Source of the DNA: Burkholderiales bacterium
GTDB lineage: Bacteria; Pseudomonadota; Gammaproteobacteria; Burkholderiales; Ga0077523
Direction: 5' to 3'
Assembly: GCA_025459035.1 (NCBI GenBank)
Contig: JALORJ010000004.1
Span: 1 to 22,159 of the forward strand
Length of the DNA stretch: 22,159 bases
Positions 13,705-21,335 of this stretch are shown here, in pieces; position 1 is the first letter of the stretch; every line of letters begins with the position of its first letter. The notes under the pieces are model-generated. The model did not search any database and had not been told where the DNA came from. It worked only from the letters and a program-made list of their open reading frames with translations. A program made the position numbers and the translations under genes.

Positions 13705-16700
13705 ATGAACCTTCTCGACCTCGCGTCCGATACCGCGCCTCGACTGCGCGAGATCCCGTACAACTACACCTCGTTCTCGGACCGCGAGATCGTCGTCCGG
13801 CTGCTCGGAGAGCGCCGCTGGCAACTGCTCGACGCGCTGCGCGCGGAGCGCCGGACCGGGCGGTCGGCGAGGATGCTCTACGAAGTGCTGGGCGACATCT
13901 GGGTCGTGCAGCGCAACCCGTACCTCGAGGACGATCTGCTGCGCGACGCGCGTCGTCGCGGGTTGCTGGTCGAGGCCTTGCGCCATCGCCTGCGCGAGAT
14001 CGAGAAGCGCCGCACGAACGACGATGCACGCGTCTCGGAACTGATCGAGGCGACGCGCTCGGCCGTCGACGCCTTCGAGCGCGAGTTCGACACCGTCGCC
14101 GCACTGCGTCGCAAGGTCGTGCGTCGGCTCGCGCGCGTCACGCGGCGCGACAACATCCAGTTCGACGGTCTCGCGCGCGTGTCCCACGTCACCGACGCGA
14201 CCGACTGGCGCGTCGAGATGCCGTTCGTCGTGCTGACGCCCGACACCGAGGACGAAGTCGCGCCGATGGTGCGGGCGCTGATCGAGCTCGGGCTCACCAT
14301 CATTCCGCGCGGTGGCGGCACCGGCTACACCGGCGGCGCCGTGCCGCTCGTGAAGCACGCGGCGGTCATCAACACCGAGAAGCTCGACACGCTGTCGGCG
14401 GTCGAACGCGTCGCGCTGCCCGGCGGCACGGGCGAAGCACCGGTCATCCACTGTGGTGCCGGCGTCGTCACGCGACGCGTGATGGAGGCGGCCGAGGCGG
14501 CCGGGCTGGTGTTCGCGGTCGACCCGACATCGGCCGACGCGTCGTGCATCGGCGGCAACGTCGCGATGAACGCCGGCGGCAAGAAGGCCGTGCTGTGGGG
14601 TACGGCACTCGACAATCTGCTGTCGTGGGACATGGTCGACCCGACCGGGCATCGCATGCAGGTCGTGCGGCTCGATCATCACCTCGGCAAGATCCACGAT
14701 GTCGACGTCGCGCGCTTCGAGATCCGGCGCTACCGCGGCGACGGGCGCACCCTGGACGGCACGCCGGAGATCCTCGAGATTCCCGGCGCGCGCTTTCGCA
14801 AGGCCGGTCTGGGCAAGGACGTCACCGACAAGTTCCTCGCCGGTCTGCCCGGCGTGCAGAAGGAAGGTTGCGACGGCCTGATCACGCGGGCGACGTTCGT
14901 GCTGCACCGCATGCCGTCGCACGTGCGCACCGTGTGTCTCGAGTTCTTCGGTCAGGTTCGCGACGCGGTGCCGTCGATCGTCGAGATCAAGCGCTGGATG
15001 GACACGCAGCCCGGCGGCGCGGTGCTGGCGGGCCTCGAGCATCTCGACGAGCGCTACGTGCGTGCCGTCGGCTACGCGACCAAGTCCCGACGCGGTGTGC
15101 GTCCGAAGATGGTGCTGATCGCGGACATCGCGGCCGACGACGAGCGCGCCGCCGGCGAGGCCGCTTCGCAGGTGGTCCGGATCGCGAACCTGCGCGGGGC
15201 CGAGGGCTTCGTCGCCGTGACGCCCGAGACGCGTCGCAAGTTCTGGCTCGACCGCGCACGCACCGCTGCCATCGCGCGCCACACCAACGCGTTCAAGATC
15301 AACGAGGACGTCGTCATCCCGCTCGACCGGCTCGGCGACTACTCCGACGGCATCGAGCGCATCAACATCGAACTGTCGATCCGCAACAAGATCCGGCTGC
15401 TCGACGCGCTCGAGGCGATGTTCGTCGGCCCGCTGCCGCTGCAGCTCGAGGGGGAGTCGGTGCCCGCGGCGGAGGTGCTCGGAGAGCGCCACGAGCAGGC
15501 GGCCGCCGTGTGTCGCGACGCGCGTGCGCGCTGGCACTGGCTGGTCGAGCACCTCGATGCGCCGGCCGCGACCTACGTGCCGCCGGTGGGGATCGCATCC
15601 CCCGGCACCGCCGCGCCGGTGGCGACGGCCGACGACACGGTGTTTCGCGTGCTGCAGGACTGGCGCCTGCGGGTGTCGTGGAAGACCGAAGTGCGCGAAC
15701 CCCTGATGCAGTTGTTCGACGGCCGTGCGTTCGACGCGGTGCGTGCCGAGATCGACGCGACGCACCGGCGGGTGCTCAAGAGCCGCGTGTTCGTGGCGCT
15801 GCACATGCATGCCGGAGACGGCAACGTGCACACCAACCTGCCGGTCAACTCCGACGACTACGCGATGCTGCAGGAGGCCAACGCGGCGGTCGCCCGCATC
15901 ATGCGGCTCGCGAAGTCGCTGGGCGGGGTGATCTCCGGCGAGCACGGCATCGGCATCACCAAGCTCGACTTCCTCGAGCCCGGCGAGATCGAGGCGTTCC
16001 GCGCGTACAAGGCGAAGGTCGATCCGGACGGTCGCTTCAACGCGGGCAAGCTGCTGCCGGGCGGGAACCTCGTCAACGCGTACACGCCGTCGTTCGGCCT
16101 GCTGGGCGCCGAGAGCCTGATCCTCGAGCGCAGCGAGGTCGGCGCCATCGCCGACTCGATCAAGGACTGCCTGCGGTGCGGCAAGTGCAAGCCGGTGTGC
16201 GCGACGCACGTGCCGCGCGCGAACCTGTTCTGGTCGCCACGCAACAAGATCCTCGCCACGTCCCTGCTCATCGAGGCGTTCCTGTACGAGGAGCAGACGC
16301 GCCGCGGGGTGTCGCTCGCGCACTTCGACGAGTTCGGCGACGTGGCCGACCACTGCACCGTGTGCCACAAGTGCGCGAACCCGTGCCCCGTCGACATCGA
16401 CTTCGGCGACGTGTCGATGGCGATGCGAGACCTGCTGCGCACGCAGGGCCGCAAGAAGCTGAACGTGGGTACCGCCACCGCGATGTTCTTCCTGAACGCG
16501 ACCGACCCGGCGACGATCAAGCTCGCGCGCACCGCGATGGTCGACGTCGGCTATCGGGTGCAGCGGGCCGCGCACACGGTCGCCAAGCGCCTCGGGCTGG
16601 TGCAGCCACAGGTGACGCAGCCGCCGGCGACGCTCGGACGCGCCCCGATCAAGGCGCAGGTGATCCACTTCCTCAACAAGCCGATGCCGAAGTCGGTCCC

Positions 16701-17574
16701 GCGCCGGACCGCGCGCGCGCTGCTCGACATCGAGGACCGCGACATCGTCCCGGTCATCCGCGATCCGCGCCTGGCGGCCGAGGACAGCGAAGCGGTCTTC
16801 TACTTCCCCGGCTGCGGGTCCGAGCGCCTGTTCAGCCAGGTCGGGCTCGCGACGCAGGCGATGCTGTGGCACGTGGGCGCCACCACCGTGCTGCCGCCGG
16901 GCTACCTGTGCTGCGGCTATCCGCAGCGCGCAGCCGGCGAGGCGGAGAAGGGCCAGAAGATCTCGACCGAGAACCGGGTGCTGTTCCACCGCGTCGCCAA
17001 CACCCTCAACTACCTCGACATCCGCACCGTGGTGGTGTCGTGCGGGACGTGCATGGATCAGCTCGCCGGCTACGAGTTCGACCGCATCTTCCCCGGCTGC
17101 CGCATTCTCGACATCCACGAGTACCTGATGGAGAAGGGCGTGGCGCTCGAAGGCATCACGGGCACGCGCTACCTCTATCACGACCCCTGCCATTCGCCGA
17201 TGAAGACCCATCAGCCGATGAAGGTCGTCAACCAGCTGATGGGCACCGCGGTCGCCGCGAACGACCGCTGCTGCGGCGAGTCCGGAACCCTGGCGGTCAC
17301 GCGCCCCGACATCTCCACCCAGGTGCGCTTCCGCAAGGAAGAAGAACTGCGCAAGGGCACGAGCGCCGCACGCGCCGACGGCTTCGACGGCCCGGTCAAG
17401 GTGCTCACGTCGTGCCCGTCGTGCCTGCAGGGCCTGTCGCGCTACCGCGACGACGTGACCATCGACGCCGACTACATCGTCGTCGAGATCGCCCGGCACG
17501 TGCTGGGCGAGAACTGGCTCGACGGCTACGTCCAGCGCGCAAACGCCGGCGGGATCGAGCGCGTGCTGCTGTGA
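13705..17574 (+). CDS. DUF3683 FAD-linked oxidase / 4Fe-4S / CCG-domain oxidoreductase
   Basis: A 1289-residue fusion. Order: N-terminal DUF3683 region (about 1-160); FAD-binding domain of the vanillyl-alcohol oxidase type with IPRGGGTGYTGG (200-211); FAD-oxidase C-terminal domain with HMHAGDGNVHTN and GEHGIGITK; two 4Fe-4S sites, C822-C825-C828-C832 and C884-C887-C890-C894; and two CCG units with PGCG, CCGYPQ (about 1069), SCGTC, DPCH, CCGESG and CPSC. This layout corresponds to a D-lactate or glycolate dehydrogenase (GlcD, GlcF and GlpC-like parts) in one chain, probably passing electrons to quinone at the inner membrane. The substrate is unproven. No membrane segment is visible. The start at 13705 (MNLLDLASDT) has only a distant ribosome site. 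The stop lies within a direct repeat. Confidence 0.92.
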   Translation: MNLLDLASDTAPRLREIPYNYTSFSDREIVVRLLGERRWQLLDALRAERRTGRSARMLYEVLGDIWVVQRNPYLEDDLLRDARRRGLLVEALRHRLREIEKRRTNDDARVSELIEATRSAVDAFEREFDTVAALRRKVVRRLARVTRRDNIQFDGLARVSHVTDATDWRVEMPFVVLTPDTEDEVAPMVRALIELGLTIIPRGGGTGYTGGAVPLVKHAAVINTEKLDTLSAVERVALPGGTGEAPVIHCGAGVVTRRVMEAAEAAGLVFAVDPTSADASCIGGNVAMNAGGKKAVLWGTALDNLLSWDMVDPTGHRMQVVRLDHHLGKIHDVDVARFEIRRYRGDGRTLDGTPEILEIPGARFRKAGLGKDVTDKFLAGLPGVQKEGCDGLITRATFVLHRMPSHVRTVCLEFFGQVRDAVPSIVEIKRWMDTQPGGAVLAGLEHLDERYVRAVGYATKSRRGVRPKMVLIADIAADDERAAGEAASQVVRIANLRGAEGFVAVTPETRRKFWLDRARTAAIARHTNAFKINEDVVIPLDRLGDYSDGIERINIELSIRNKIRLLDALEAMFVGPLPLQLEGESVPAAEVLGERHEQAAAVCRDARARWHWLVEHLDAPAATYVPPVGIASPGTAAPVATADDTVFRVLQDWRLRVSWKTEVREPLMQLFDGRAFDAVRAEIDATHRRVLKSRVFVALHMHAGDGNVHTNLPVNSDDYAMLQEANAAVARIMRLAKSLGGVISGEHGIGITKLDFLEPGEIEAFRAYKAKVDPDGRFNAGKLLPGGNLVNAYTPSFGLLGAESLILERSEVGAIADSIKDCLRCGKCKPVCATHVPRANLFWSPRNKILATSLLIEAFLYEEQTRRGVSLAHFDEFGDVADHCTVCHKCANPCPVDIDFGDVSMAMRDLLRTQGRKKLNVGTATAMFFLNATDPATIKLARTAMVDVGYRVQRAAHTVAKRLGLVQPQVTQPPATLGRAPIKAQVIHFLNKPMPKSVPRRTARALLDIEDRDIVPVIRDPRLAAEDSEAVFYFPGCGSERLFSQVGLATQAMLWHVGATTVLPPGYLCCGYPQRAAGEAEKGQKISTENRVLFHRVANTLNYLDIRTVVVSCGTCMDQLAGYEFDRIFPGCRILDIHEYLMEKGVALEGITGTRYLYHDPCHSPMKTHQPMKVVNQLMGTAVAANDRCCGESGTLAVTRPDISTQVRFRKEEELRKGTSAARADGFDGPVKVLTSCPSCLQGLSRYRDDVTIDADYIVVEIARHVLGENWLDGYVQRANAGGIERVLL

Positions 17575-17649
17575 GCCACCCGGCGAGGGGCCCCGCGCGA
17601 AGCGTGGGGATCGACGGCAAGGCGAGCGGCAGCAAAGCGCCGACAGCGC
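17565..17649 (+). repeat. Direct repeat, copy 1 (spans the DUF3683 stop codon)
   Basis: An 85-bp unit identical to copy 2 at 82 of 85 positions. It starts with GCTGCTGTGAGCC, where TGA is the stop of the oxidoreductase gene. It contains GGGGCCCC and a hairpin CCCCGCGC-GAA-GCGTGGGG (17591-17609), in which a G-T wobble replaces the G-C of copy 2, so the plus-strand RNA can still fold. Confidence 0.9.
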
Positions 17650-17680
17650 GGAGGTGGCGAACCGGAGAGGTGATGGAGGC

Positions 17681-17765
17681 GCTGCTGTGAGCCACCCGGC
17701 GAGGGGCCCCGCGCGAAGCGCGGGGATCGACGGCAAGGCGAGCGGCAGCGAAGCGCCGACGGCGC
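17681..17765 (+). repeat. Direct repeat, copy 2
   Basis: Lies exactly 116 bp after copy 1. The three differences (17605/17721, 17634/17750, 17645/17761) are all transitions, with G or C in this copy. Hairpin CCCCGCGC-GAA-GCGCGGGG at 17707-17725. A 31-bp spacer separates the copies and contains GGAGAGG and the five-codon frame ATG-GAG-GCG-CTG-CTG-TGA, whose TGA has the same position in the repeat as the real stop codon in copy 1. Confidence 0.9.
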
Positions 17766-17793
17766 ACCGCTGACTCCCGCGGGCAGCGCGATC

Positions 17794-18216
17794 GTGTCCG
17801 CATGCCCGCTGTGCGCCGCCGACGGCGGCGAGGTCCTCTGGCGCGATGATCGGCTGCGCGTGATCGCCATCGCCGACGTCGACCATCCGGCGTTCCTGCG
17901 CGTGGTGTGGCAGGCGCACGTGGCCGAGATGACCGACCTCGACGTCGCGGATCGCGAGCACGTGATGGCAGCGGTGTGGGCGACCGAGTCCGCCCTGCGC
18001 GACTGCGTGCGGCCCGACAAGGTCAACCTTGCGAGCTTCGGCAACGTCGTGCCGCATCTGCACTGGCACGTGATCGCCCGCTGGCGCGACGACCCGCACT
18101 TTCCCAACGCGGTGTGGGGGCCGCGGATGCGCGAGTCCGCGCGTCCACCACTGCCCGGACTTGCCCGCGACATGCGCTTGCGCCTCGCGGAACTGCTCGG
18201 TCCGGGCGATCGGTGA
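17794..18216 (+). CDS. HIT family protein (histidine triad nucleotide hydrolase-like)
   Basis: A 140-residue protein. Seen: C4-P-L-C7 near the N-terminus, which in this subgroup can bind zinc; DHPAFLRVVWQAHVAEMTDL; and the histidine triad H88-L-H90-W-H92 within VVPHLHWHV. HIT proteins hydrolyse or transfer nucleotidyl groups from nucleoside phosphoramidates or dinucleotides; the substrate is unknown. I chose GTG at 17794, as MSACPLC is a typical start and there is no in-frame ATG upstream. It follows the repeat pair. A HIT gene next to the DUF3683 oxidoreductase is, to my knowledge, a recurring arrangement in Burkholderiales. Confidence 0.88.
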   Translation: MSACPLCAADGGEVLWRDDRLRVIAIADVDHPAFLRVVWQAHVAEMTDLDVADREHVMAAVWATESALRDCVRPDKVNLASFGNVVPHLHWHVIARWRDDPHFPNAVWGPRMRESARPPLPGLARDMRLRLAELLGPGDR

Positions 18217-18253
18217 TGCGGCCGTGCGCGATCCGCCCGCGCCGCCGCGCGCC

Positions 18254-18283
18254 TTGACACGCGCGCGCTCACGCTTCGATGAT
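18254..18283 (+). promoter_or_regulatory. Promoter of the arsenic operon
   Basis: A perfect -35 TTGACA (18254-18259), an 18-bp spacer and GATGAT (18278-18283, 4 of 6 matches) as -10. It lies in the 96-bp gap before the first ars gene, after the HIT gene ends at 18216. Confidence 0.65.
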
Positions 18284-18298
18284 TGTGGAAATGTCGAA
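18275..18298 (+). promoter_or_regulatory. Possible ArsR operator dyad
   Basis: TTCGA (18275-18279) and TCGAA (18294-18298) form a 5-bp inverted repeat with 14 bases between. It covers the -10 and the probable transcription start, where a repressor would block polymerase. The arsR gene is the third gene of this operon, so autoregulation is expected; binding here is inference. Confidence 0.4.
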
Positions 18299-18312
18299 AG
18301 GGGCCATGACTC

Positions 18313-18852
18313 GTGTGCATCCGTGAAGACCGGCGTGCGGCCGCGCCCGGCGCGGCGACGCCGCATGCGCGGGTGACCCCGGTGCCCGCGGCAGGTGCGC
18401 ACGACGAGGCGCGATCGCTGCTGGCCGCCTGCGGGCTCCCGATCGACGATCTCGACGATCCGGGCGTTCGCCTGTTCGCCACGCGCAGCGGCCGCACGCT
18501 CGACGGCGTCGTCGGCCTGCAGTGGCTGGACGCCGGGGTCCTGCTCCGATCGCTCGCGGTGGCACCCGGCGCGCGCGAGCGCGGGGTGGCGCGCGGTCTG
18601 GTCGCGTTCGCGGAAGACGAGGCGATCGCCGGTGGCGCTGTCGACATCCATCTGCTCACGTCGAGCGCCGCGCCGTTCTTCGAACGGTTGGGATACGTGC
18701 CTGTCGACCGCGCCGCCGCGCCACCGGCCGTGGTCGAGACACGCCAGTTCGCGAGCCTCTGCCCGGCGTCGGCGGTGCTTCTGCGCAAGGCGCTGACGCC
18801 GAGGCAGATGTCCGTGCCGGCGGGTCCCCTGCCTGGCGGGGTGAGGCCATGA
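18313..18852 (+). CDS. arsN2: Arsenic-resistance N-acetyltransferase ArsN2
   Basis: A 179-residue GNAT-family protein. Family members sit in ars operons; the ArsN1 branch acetylates the organoarsenical arsinothricin, while the ArsN2 substrate is less certain. Seen: LLAACGLPIDDLDD, GLQWLDAGVLLRSLAVAPGARERGVARGLVAFAEDEA (acetyl-CoA binding region), VDIHLLTSSAAPFFERLGY and the C-terminal TRQFASLCPASAVLLRK, which is diagnostic. The GTG at 18313 has an AAAGGGG site 9 bases upstream. GTG at 18373 or 18382 would fit the family length better, because the first 20 residues resemble nothing known. A six-codon frame (ATG at 18306 to TGA at 18326) overlaps this start. Its TGA overlaps the arsC ATG. Confidence 0.85.
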   Translation: MCIREDRRAAAPGAATPHARVTPVPAAGAHDEARSLLAACGLPIDDLDDPGVRLFATRSGRTLDGVVGLQWLDAGVLLRSLAVAPGARERGVARGLVAFAEDEAIAGGAVDIHLLTSSAAPFFERLGYVPVDRAAAPPAVVETRQFASLCPASAVLLRKALTPRQMSVPAGPLPGGVRP

Positions 18853-19349
18853 AGCGGCCTCTCCACGTGCTGTTCCTCTGCACCGGGAACAGCGCGCGCA
18901 GCATCCTCGCCGAGCGCTTCCTCGCGATCTCCGGGGGCGAGCGATTCCGGGCGTTCAGCGCTGGCAGCCATCCGAAGGGCAGCGTGCATCCGCTCGCACT
19001 GGAACTGCTCGAGCGGCAGCGTGTGTCGACCGACGGACTGCGCTCCAAGAGCTGGGACGAGTTCGCCGAGGCCGACGCGCCACCGCTCGATTTCGTCTTC
19101 ACCGTCTGCGACAGCGCTGCGGCCGAGATGTGCCCGGTGTGGCCCGGTCAGCCGATGAGCGCGCACTGGGGGGTGCCGGATCCGGCGGCCGTCGAGGGCG
19201 ACCTCGACGTGCGGCGCCGCGCGTTCCTCGGTGCGTGGACGCAGCTGTCGCATCGCATCCGCATCTTCACCAGCCTGCCGATCGAGCGGCTCGACCGGCT
19301 CTCGCTGCAGCAGCGCATCGACGCGATCGGGCGCGAGGCGGCGTCGTGA
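18849..19349 (+). CDS. arsC: Arsenate reductase ArsC (low-molecular-weight phosphatase type)
   Basis: A 166-residue enzyme that reduces arsenate to arsenite in the cytosol so that it can be exported. Seen: the P-loop C11-TGNSAR-S with catalytic C11 and R17, FSAGSHPKG, C87 in VCDSAA and C95 in CPVWPG as candidates for the disulfide relay, and D111-P112 in WGVPDP as the general acid. This is the thioredoxin-linked or related class, not the glutaredoxin type of plasmid R773. It begins in an ATGA overlap with arsN2 after a GTGAGG ribosome site, and ends in a GTGA overlap with arsR. Confidence 0.94.
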   Translation: MKRPLHVLFLCTGNSARSILAERFLAISGGERFRAFSAGSHPKGSVHPLALELLERQRVSTDGLRSKSWDEFAEADAPPLDFVFTVCDSAAAEMCPVWPGQPMSAHWGVPDPAAVEGDLDVRRRAFLGAWTQLSHRIRIFTSLPIERLDRLSLQQRIDAIGREAAS

Positions 19350-19741
19350 GCGCCGCGCGCGTTGCGCCACGGAGACGGTCGGCGAAGGCGCTGGCGCTCT
19401 CGTCCGCGCAGGTCGTGGCGGGCCTCGGCGCACTGGCCCAGGAGACGCGCCTGGCGGCGTACCGCCAGCTGGTGCAGGCGGGACCGGAAGGGCTCGCTGC
19501 CGGCGCGCTGGCGACGGCGCTCGGTGTCGCGCCCGCCACGCTGTCCTTTCATCTGTCGGCACTCGCGGTGGCCGGCCTCGTGCAGAGCCGCCCGCAGGGT
19601 CGCTTCGTCATCTACGCGGCGAACTACGCGGCGATGAACGCGCTCGTGAGCTTCCTCACCGACAACTGCTGCGGGGGCAACCCGTGCGGCCCCGGCCAGT
19701 CACCAGCCGCCGCGTGCGCCCCTCTGGAGAACGAACGATGA
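19346..19741 (+). CDS. arsR: Arsenite-responsive repressor ArsR
   Basis: A 131-residue winged-helix repressor of the ArsR/SmtB family. Seen: ALAQETRLAAYRQLVQAGPEGLAAG (about 29-53), the recognition helix region ALGVAPATLSFHLSALAVAGLV (about 58-79) and the wing SRPQGRFVIY. There is no ELCVCDL motif in the DNA-binding helix; instead cysteines lie at the C-terminal end, C108-C109, C114 and C124 (DNCCGGNPCGPG), the arrangement of ArsR proteins that bind arsenite there. The GTG start at 19346 overlaps the stop of arsC. It regulates its own operon from an internal position; the likely operator is at 18275-18298. Confidence 0.93.
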   Translation: MSAARVAPRRRSAKALALSSAQVVAGLGALAQETRLAAYRQLVQAGPEGLAAGALATALGVAPATLSFHLSALAVAGLVQSRPQGRFVIYAANYAAMNALVSFLTDNCCGGNPCGPGQSPAAACAPLENER

Positions 19742-20271
19742 ACCGCTTCCACGTCCACGTCGCCGTCGACGACCTTGCCGCGAACATCCGCTTCTATTCG
19801 AGTGTGTTCGGCCGCGCGCCGAGCGTCACGCACCCCGACTACGCGAAGTGGATGCTCGACGACCCGAGGATCAACTTCGCGATCTCGTCGCGTGGCGCGC
19901 CGTCGGGTGTCGATCACCTCGGCCTGCAGGTCGACTCCGAAGCGGAGCTCGACGTGCTGCGCAGTCGCGTCGATGCGGCCGAGATCGCTGCGCTCGACCA
20001 GGCCGACGCCGCGTGCTGCTACGCGCGCTCCGACAAGTACTGGGTGACCGATCCCCAGGGCATCGCCTGGGAGACATTCCACACGTTGGGCGACATCCCC
20101 GTGTTCGGCGCCACCACGGCGCCGTCGCGCGAGGTCGAGCCCGCGAAGAGCGGGTGCTGCGGGCCGGGTGCTGGTGCGACGCCAGCGGAGGTGCCGCAGC
20201 GCGCGGCGTCAGCGGCTTCGCCGTCCGCCGTCGCGAGCGCCTGCTGCACTCCGGCACGCGAGCGCGCGTGA
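19738..20271 (+). CDS. arsI: ArsI, non-haem iron C-As lyase (VOC family)
   Basis: A 177-residue protein of the vicinal oxygen chelate family, also annotated CadI. ArsI uses iron(II) and oxygen to demethylate methylarsenite to arsenite. Seen: H5/H7 in FHVHVAVDD, H60 in VDHLGLQ and E112 in WETFHT as the iron-binding triad, and C93-C94 in ADAACCYARSDKYWVTDPQG for arsenic binding; this agrees well with the characterised Thermomonospora enzyme. After the fold ends at about 120, an Ala/Pro-rich tail carries two further cysteine pairs, C140-C141 (GCCGPG) and C169-C170 (ACCTP). It overlaps arsR (ATGA) and acr3 (GTGA). Its product arsenite is the substrate of Acr3, so the two fit together. Confidence 0.93.
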   Translation: MNRFHVHVAVDDLAANIRFYSSVFGRAPSVTHPDYAKWMLDDPRINFAISSRGAPSGVDHLGLQVDSEAELDVLRSRVDAAEIAALDQADAACCYARSDKYWVTDPQGIAWETFHTLGDIPVFGATTAPSREVEPAKSGCCGPGAGATPAEVPQRAASAASPSAVASACCTPARERA

Positions 20272-21335
20272 CCGACGCGCCGGGTGCTGCACCGGTCGCG
20301 CCGATGCGTCGTTTCGAACGCTGGCTGTCCGTCTGGGTGCTGTCCTGCATGACCGCGGGCGTCGTGCTGTCACAGCTCGCCCCCGGCCTCGCGCAGACAC
20401 TGGGTGCGTTGCAGATCGCGCAGGTCAACGTTCCGGTCGGACTGCTGATCTGGGTGATGGTGGTGCCGATGCTGCTGCGCATCGACTTCGGTGCCGTGGG
20501 ACAGGTGCGGCAGCACTGGCGCGGGATCGGCATCACGCTGTTCGTGAACTGGGCCGTGAAGCCCTTCTCGATGGCGCTGCTCGGCACGCTGTTCGTGCGT
20601 CACGTGTTCGCGCCGTGGCTGCCCGCCGACCGCCACGACAGCTATCTGGCCGGTCTCGTGCTGCTGGCCGCGGCGCCGTGCACCGCGATGGTGTTCGTGT
20701 GGAGCCGGCTCGTGCGCGGCGACGCATGGTTCACGCTGACGCAGGTGGCGGTCAACGACGTGATCATGGTGTTCGCGTTCGCGCCGATCGTCGCGCTGCT
20801 GCTCGGCGTCGCGTCCGTTCCGGTGCCCTGGTTCACGCTGCTCGCGTCGGTCGGTCTCTACATCGTCGTGCCGCTGGGGGTCGCGCAGGCATGGCGCGGG
20901 CGCCTGCTGCGCGCCGGGGGTGACGGTGCCGTCGACCGCATGCTCGCCAGGGTGGAGCCGTGGTCGACCGGGGCGCTGCTCGGCATGCTCGTCCTCCTGT
21001 TTCTCTTCCAGGGGGAGGCGCTGGTCGCGCAGCCGGGGGTCGTCGTGCTGCTCGCGGTGCCGATCTCGCTGCAGGTGTGGTTCAACGCGGGGCTCGCATG
21101 GTGGCTCGGTCGCCGCGCCGGGGTCGCGCCGCAGGTGCTCGGCCCGTGCGCCCTGATCGCGGCGAGCAACTTCTTCGAGCTTGCGGTGGCCGCCGCGGTG
21201 AGCCTCTACGGCATCGACTCCGGTGCGGCGCTGGCCACCGTGGTCGGCGTGCTGGTCGAAGTGCCCGTGATGCTGTCGGTCGTCGCGCTGATCGAACGCG
21301 GGCGTCGGCACACGCCGGCTCAGGCAGCGGCCTGA
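20268..21335 (+). CDS. acr3: Arsenite efflux permease Acr3
   Basis: A 355-residue inner-membrane transporter (BASS superfamily) with about ten membrane segments, exporting arsenite using the proton gradient. Seen: FERWLSVWVLSCMTAGV, NVPVGLLIWVMVVPMLLRIDF, VNWAVKPFSMALLG, the conserved C138 in AAAPCTAMVFVWS and E304 in SNFFELAVA, both required in known Acr3 proteins. The GTG at 20268 overlaps the arsI stop (GTGA); an ATG at 20304 would remove 12 residues that precede the first membrane helix. Last gene of the operon; its end overlaps the end of the oppositely oriented phoR gene by 16 bases, and there is no hairpin terminator. Confidence 0.95.
   Translation: MTDAPGAAPVAPMRRFERWLSVWVLSCMTAGVVLSQLAPGLAQTLGALQIAQVNVPVGLLIWVMVVPMLLRIDFGAVGQVRQHWRGIGITLFVNWAVKPFSMALLGTLFVRHVFAPWLPADRHDSYLAGLVLLAAAPCTAMVFVWSRLVRGDAWFTLTQVAVNDVIMVFAFAPIVALLLGVASVPVPWFTLLASVGLYIVVPLGVAQAWRGRLLRAGGDGAVDRMLARVEPWSTGALLGMLVLLFLFQGEALVAQPGVVVLLAVPISLQVWFNAGLAWWLGRRAGVAPQVLGPCALIAASNFFELAVAAAVSLYGIDSGAALATVVGVLVEVPVMLSVVALIERGRRHTPAQAAA

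Noticed and set aside
14544..17690. A 1048-codon plus-strand frame inside the DUF3683 gene
   Set aside because: It is another frame of the same DNA; the DUF3683 frame holds all FAD and Fe-S motifs without a break.
17671..17690. Short frame ATG-GAG-GCG-CTG-CTG-TGA between the repeats as a gene
   Set aside because: Only five codons. It has a GGAGAGG in front, but it more likely reflects the repeat's origin in a gene end than a real peptide.
17565..17765. The two 85-bp repeats as a minimal CRISPR array
   Set aside because: Units are far too long, there are only two, the spacer is a single 31-bp segment, one copy overlaps a coding end, and no cas gene is present.
13552..18651. A 1699-codon open frame on the minus strand
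   Set aside because: It is antisense to the DUF3683 gene and the HIT gene and passes through the repeat pair. The composition is that of a shadow frame, with no recognisable motif.
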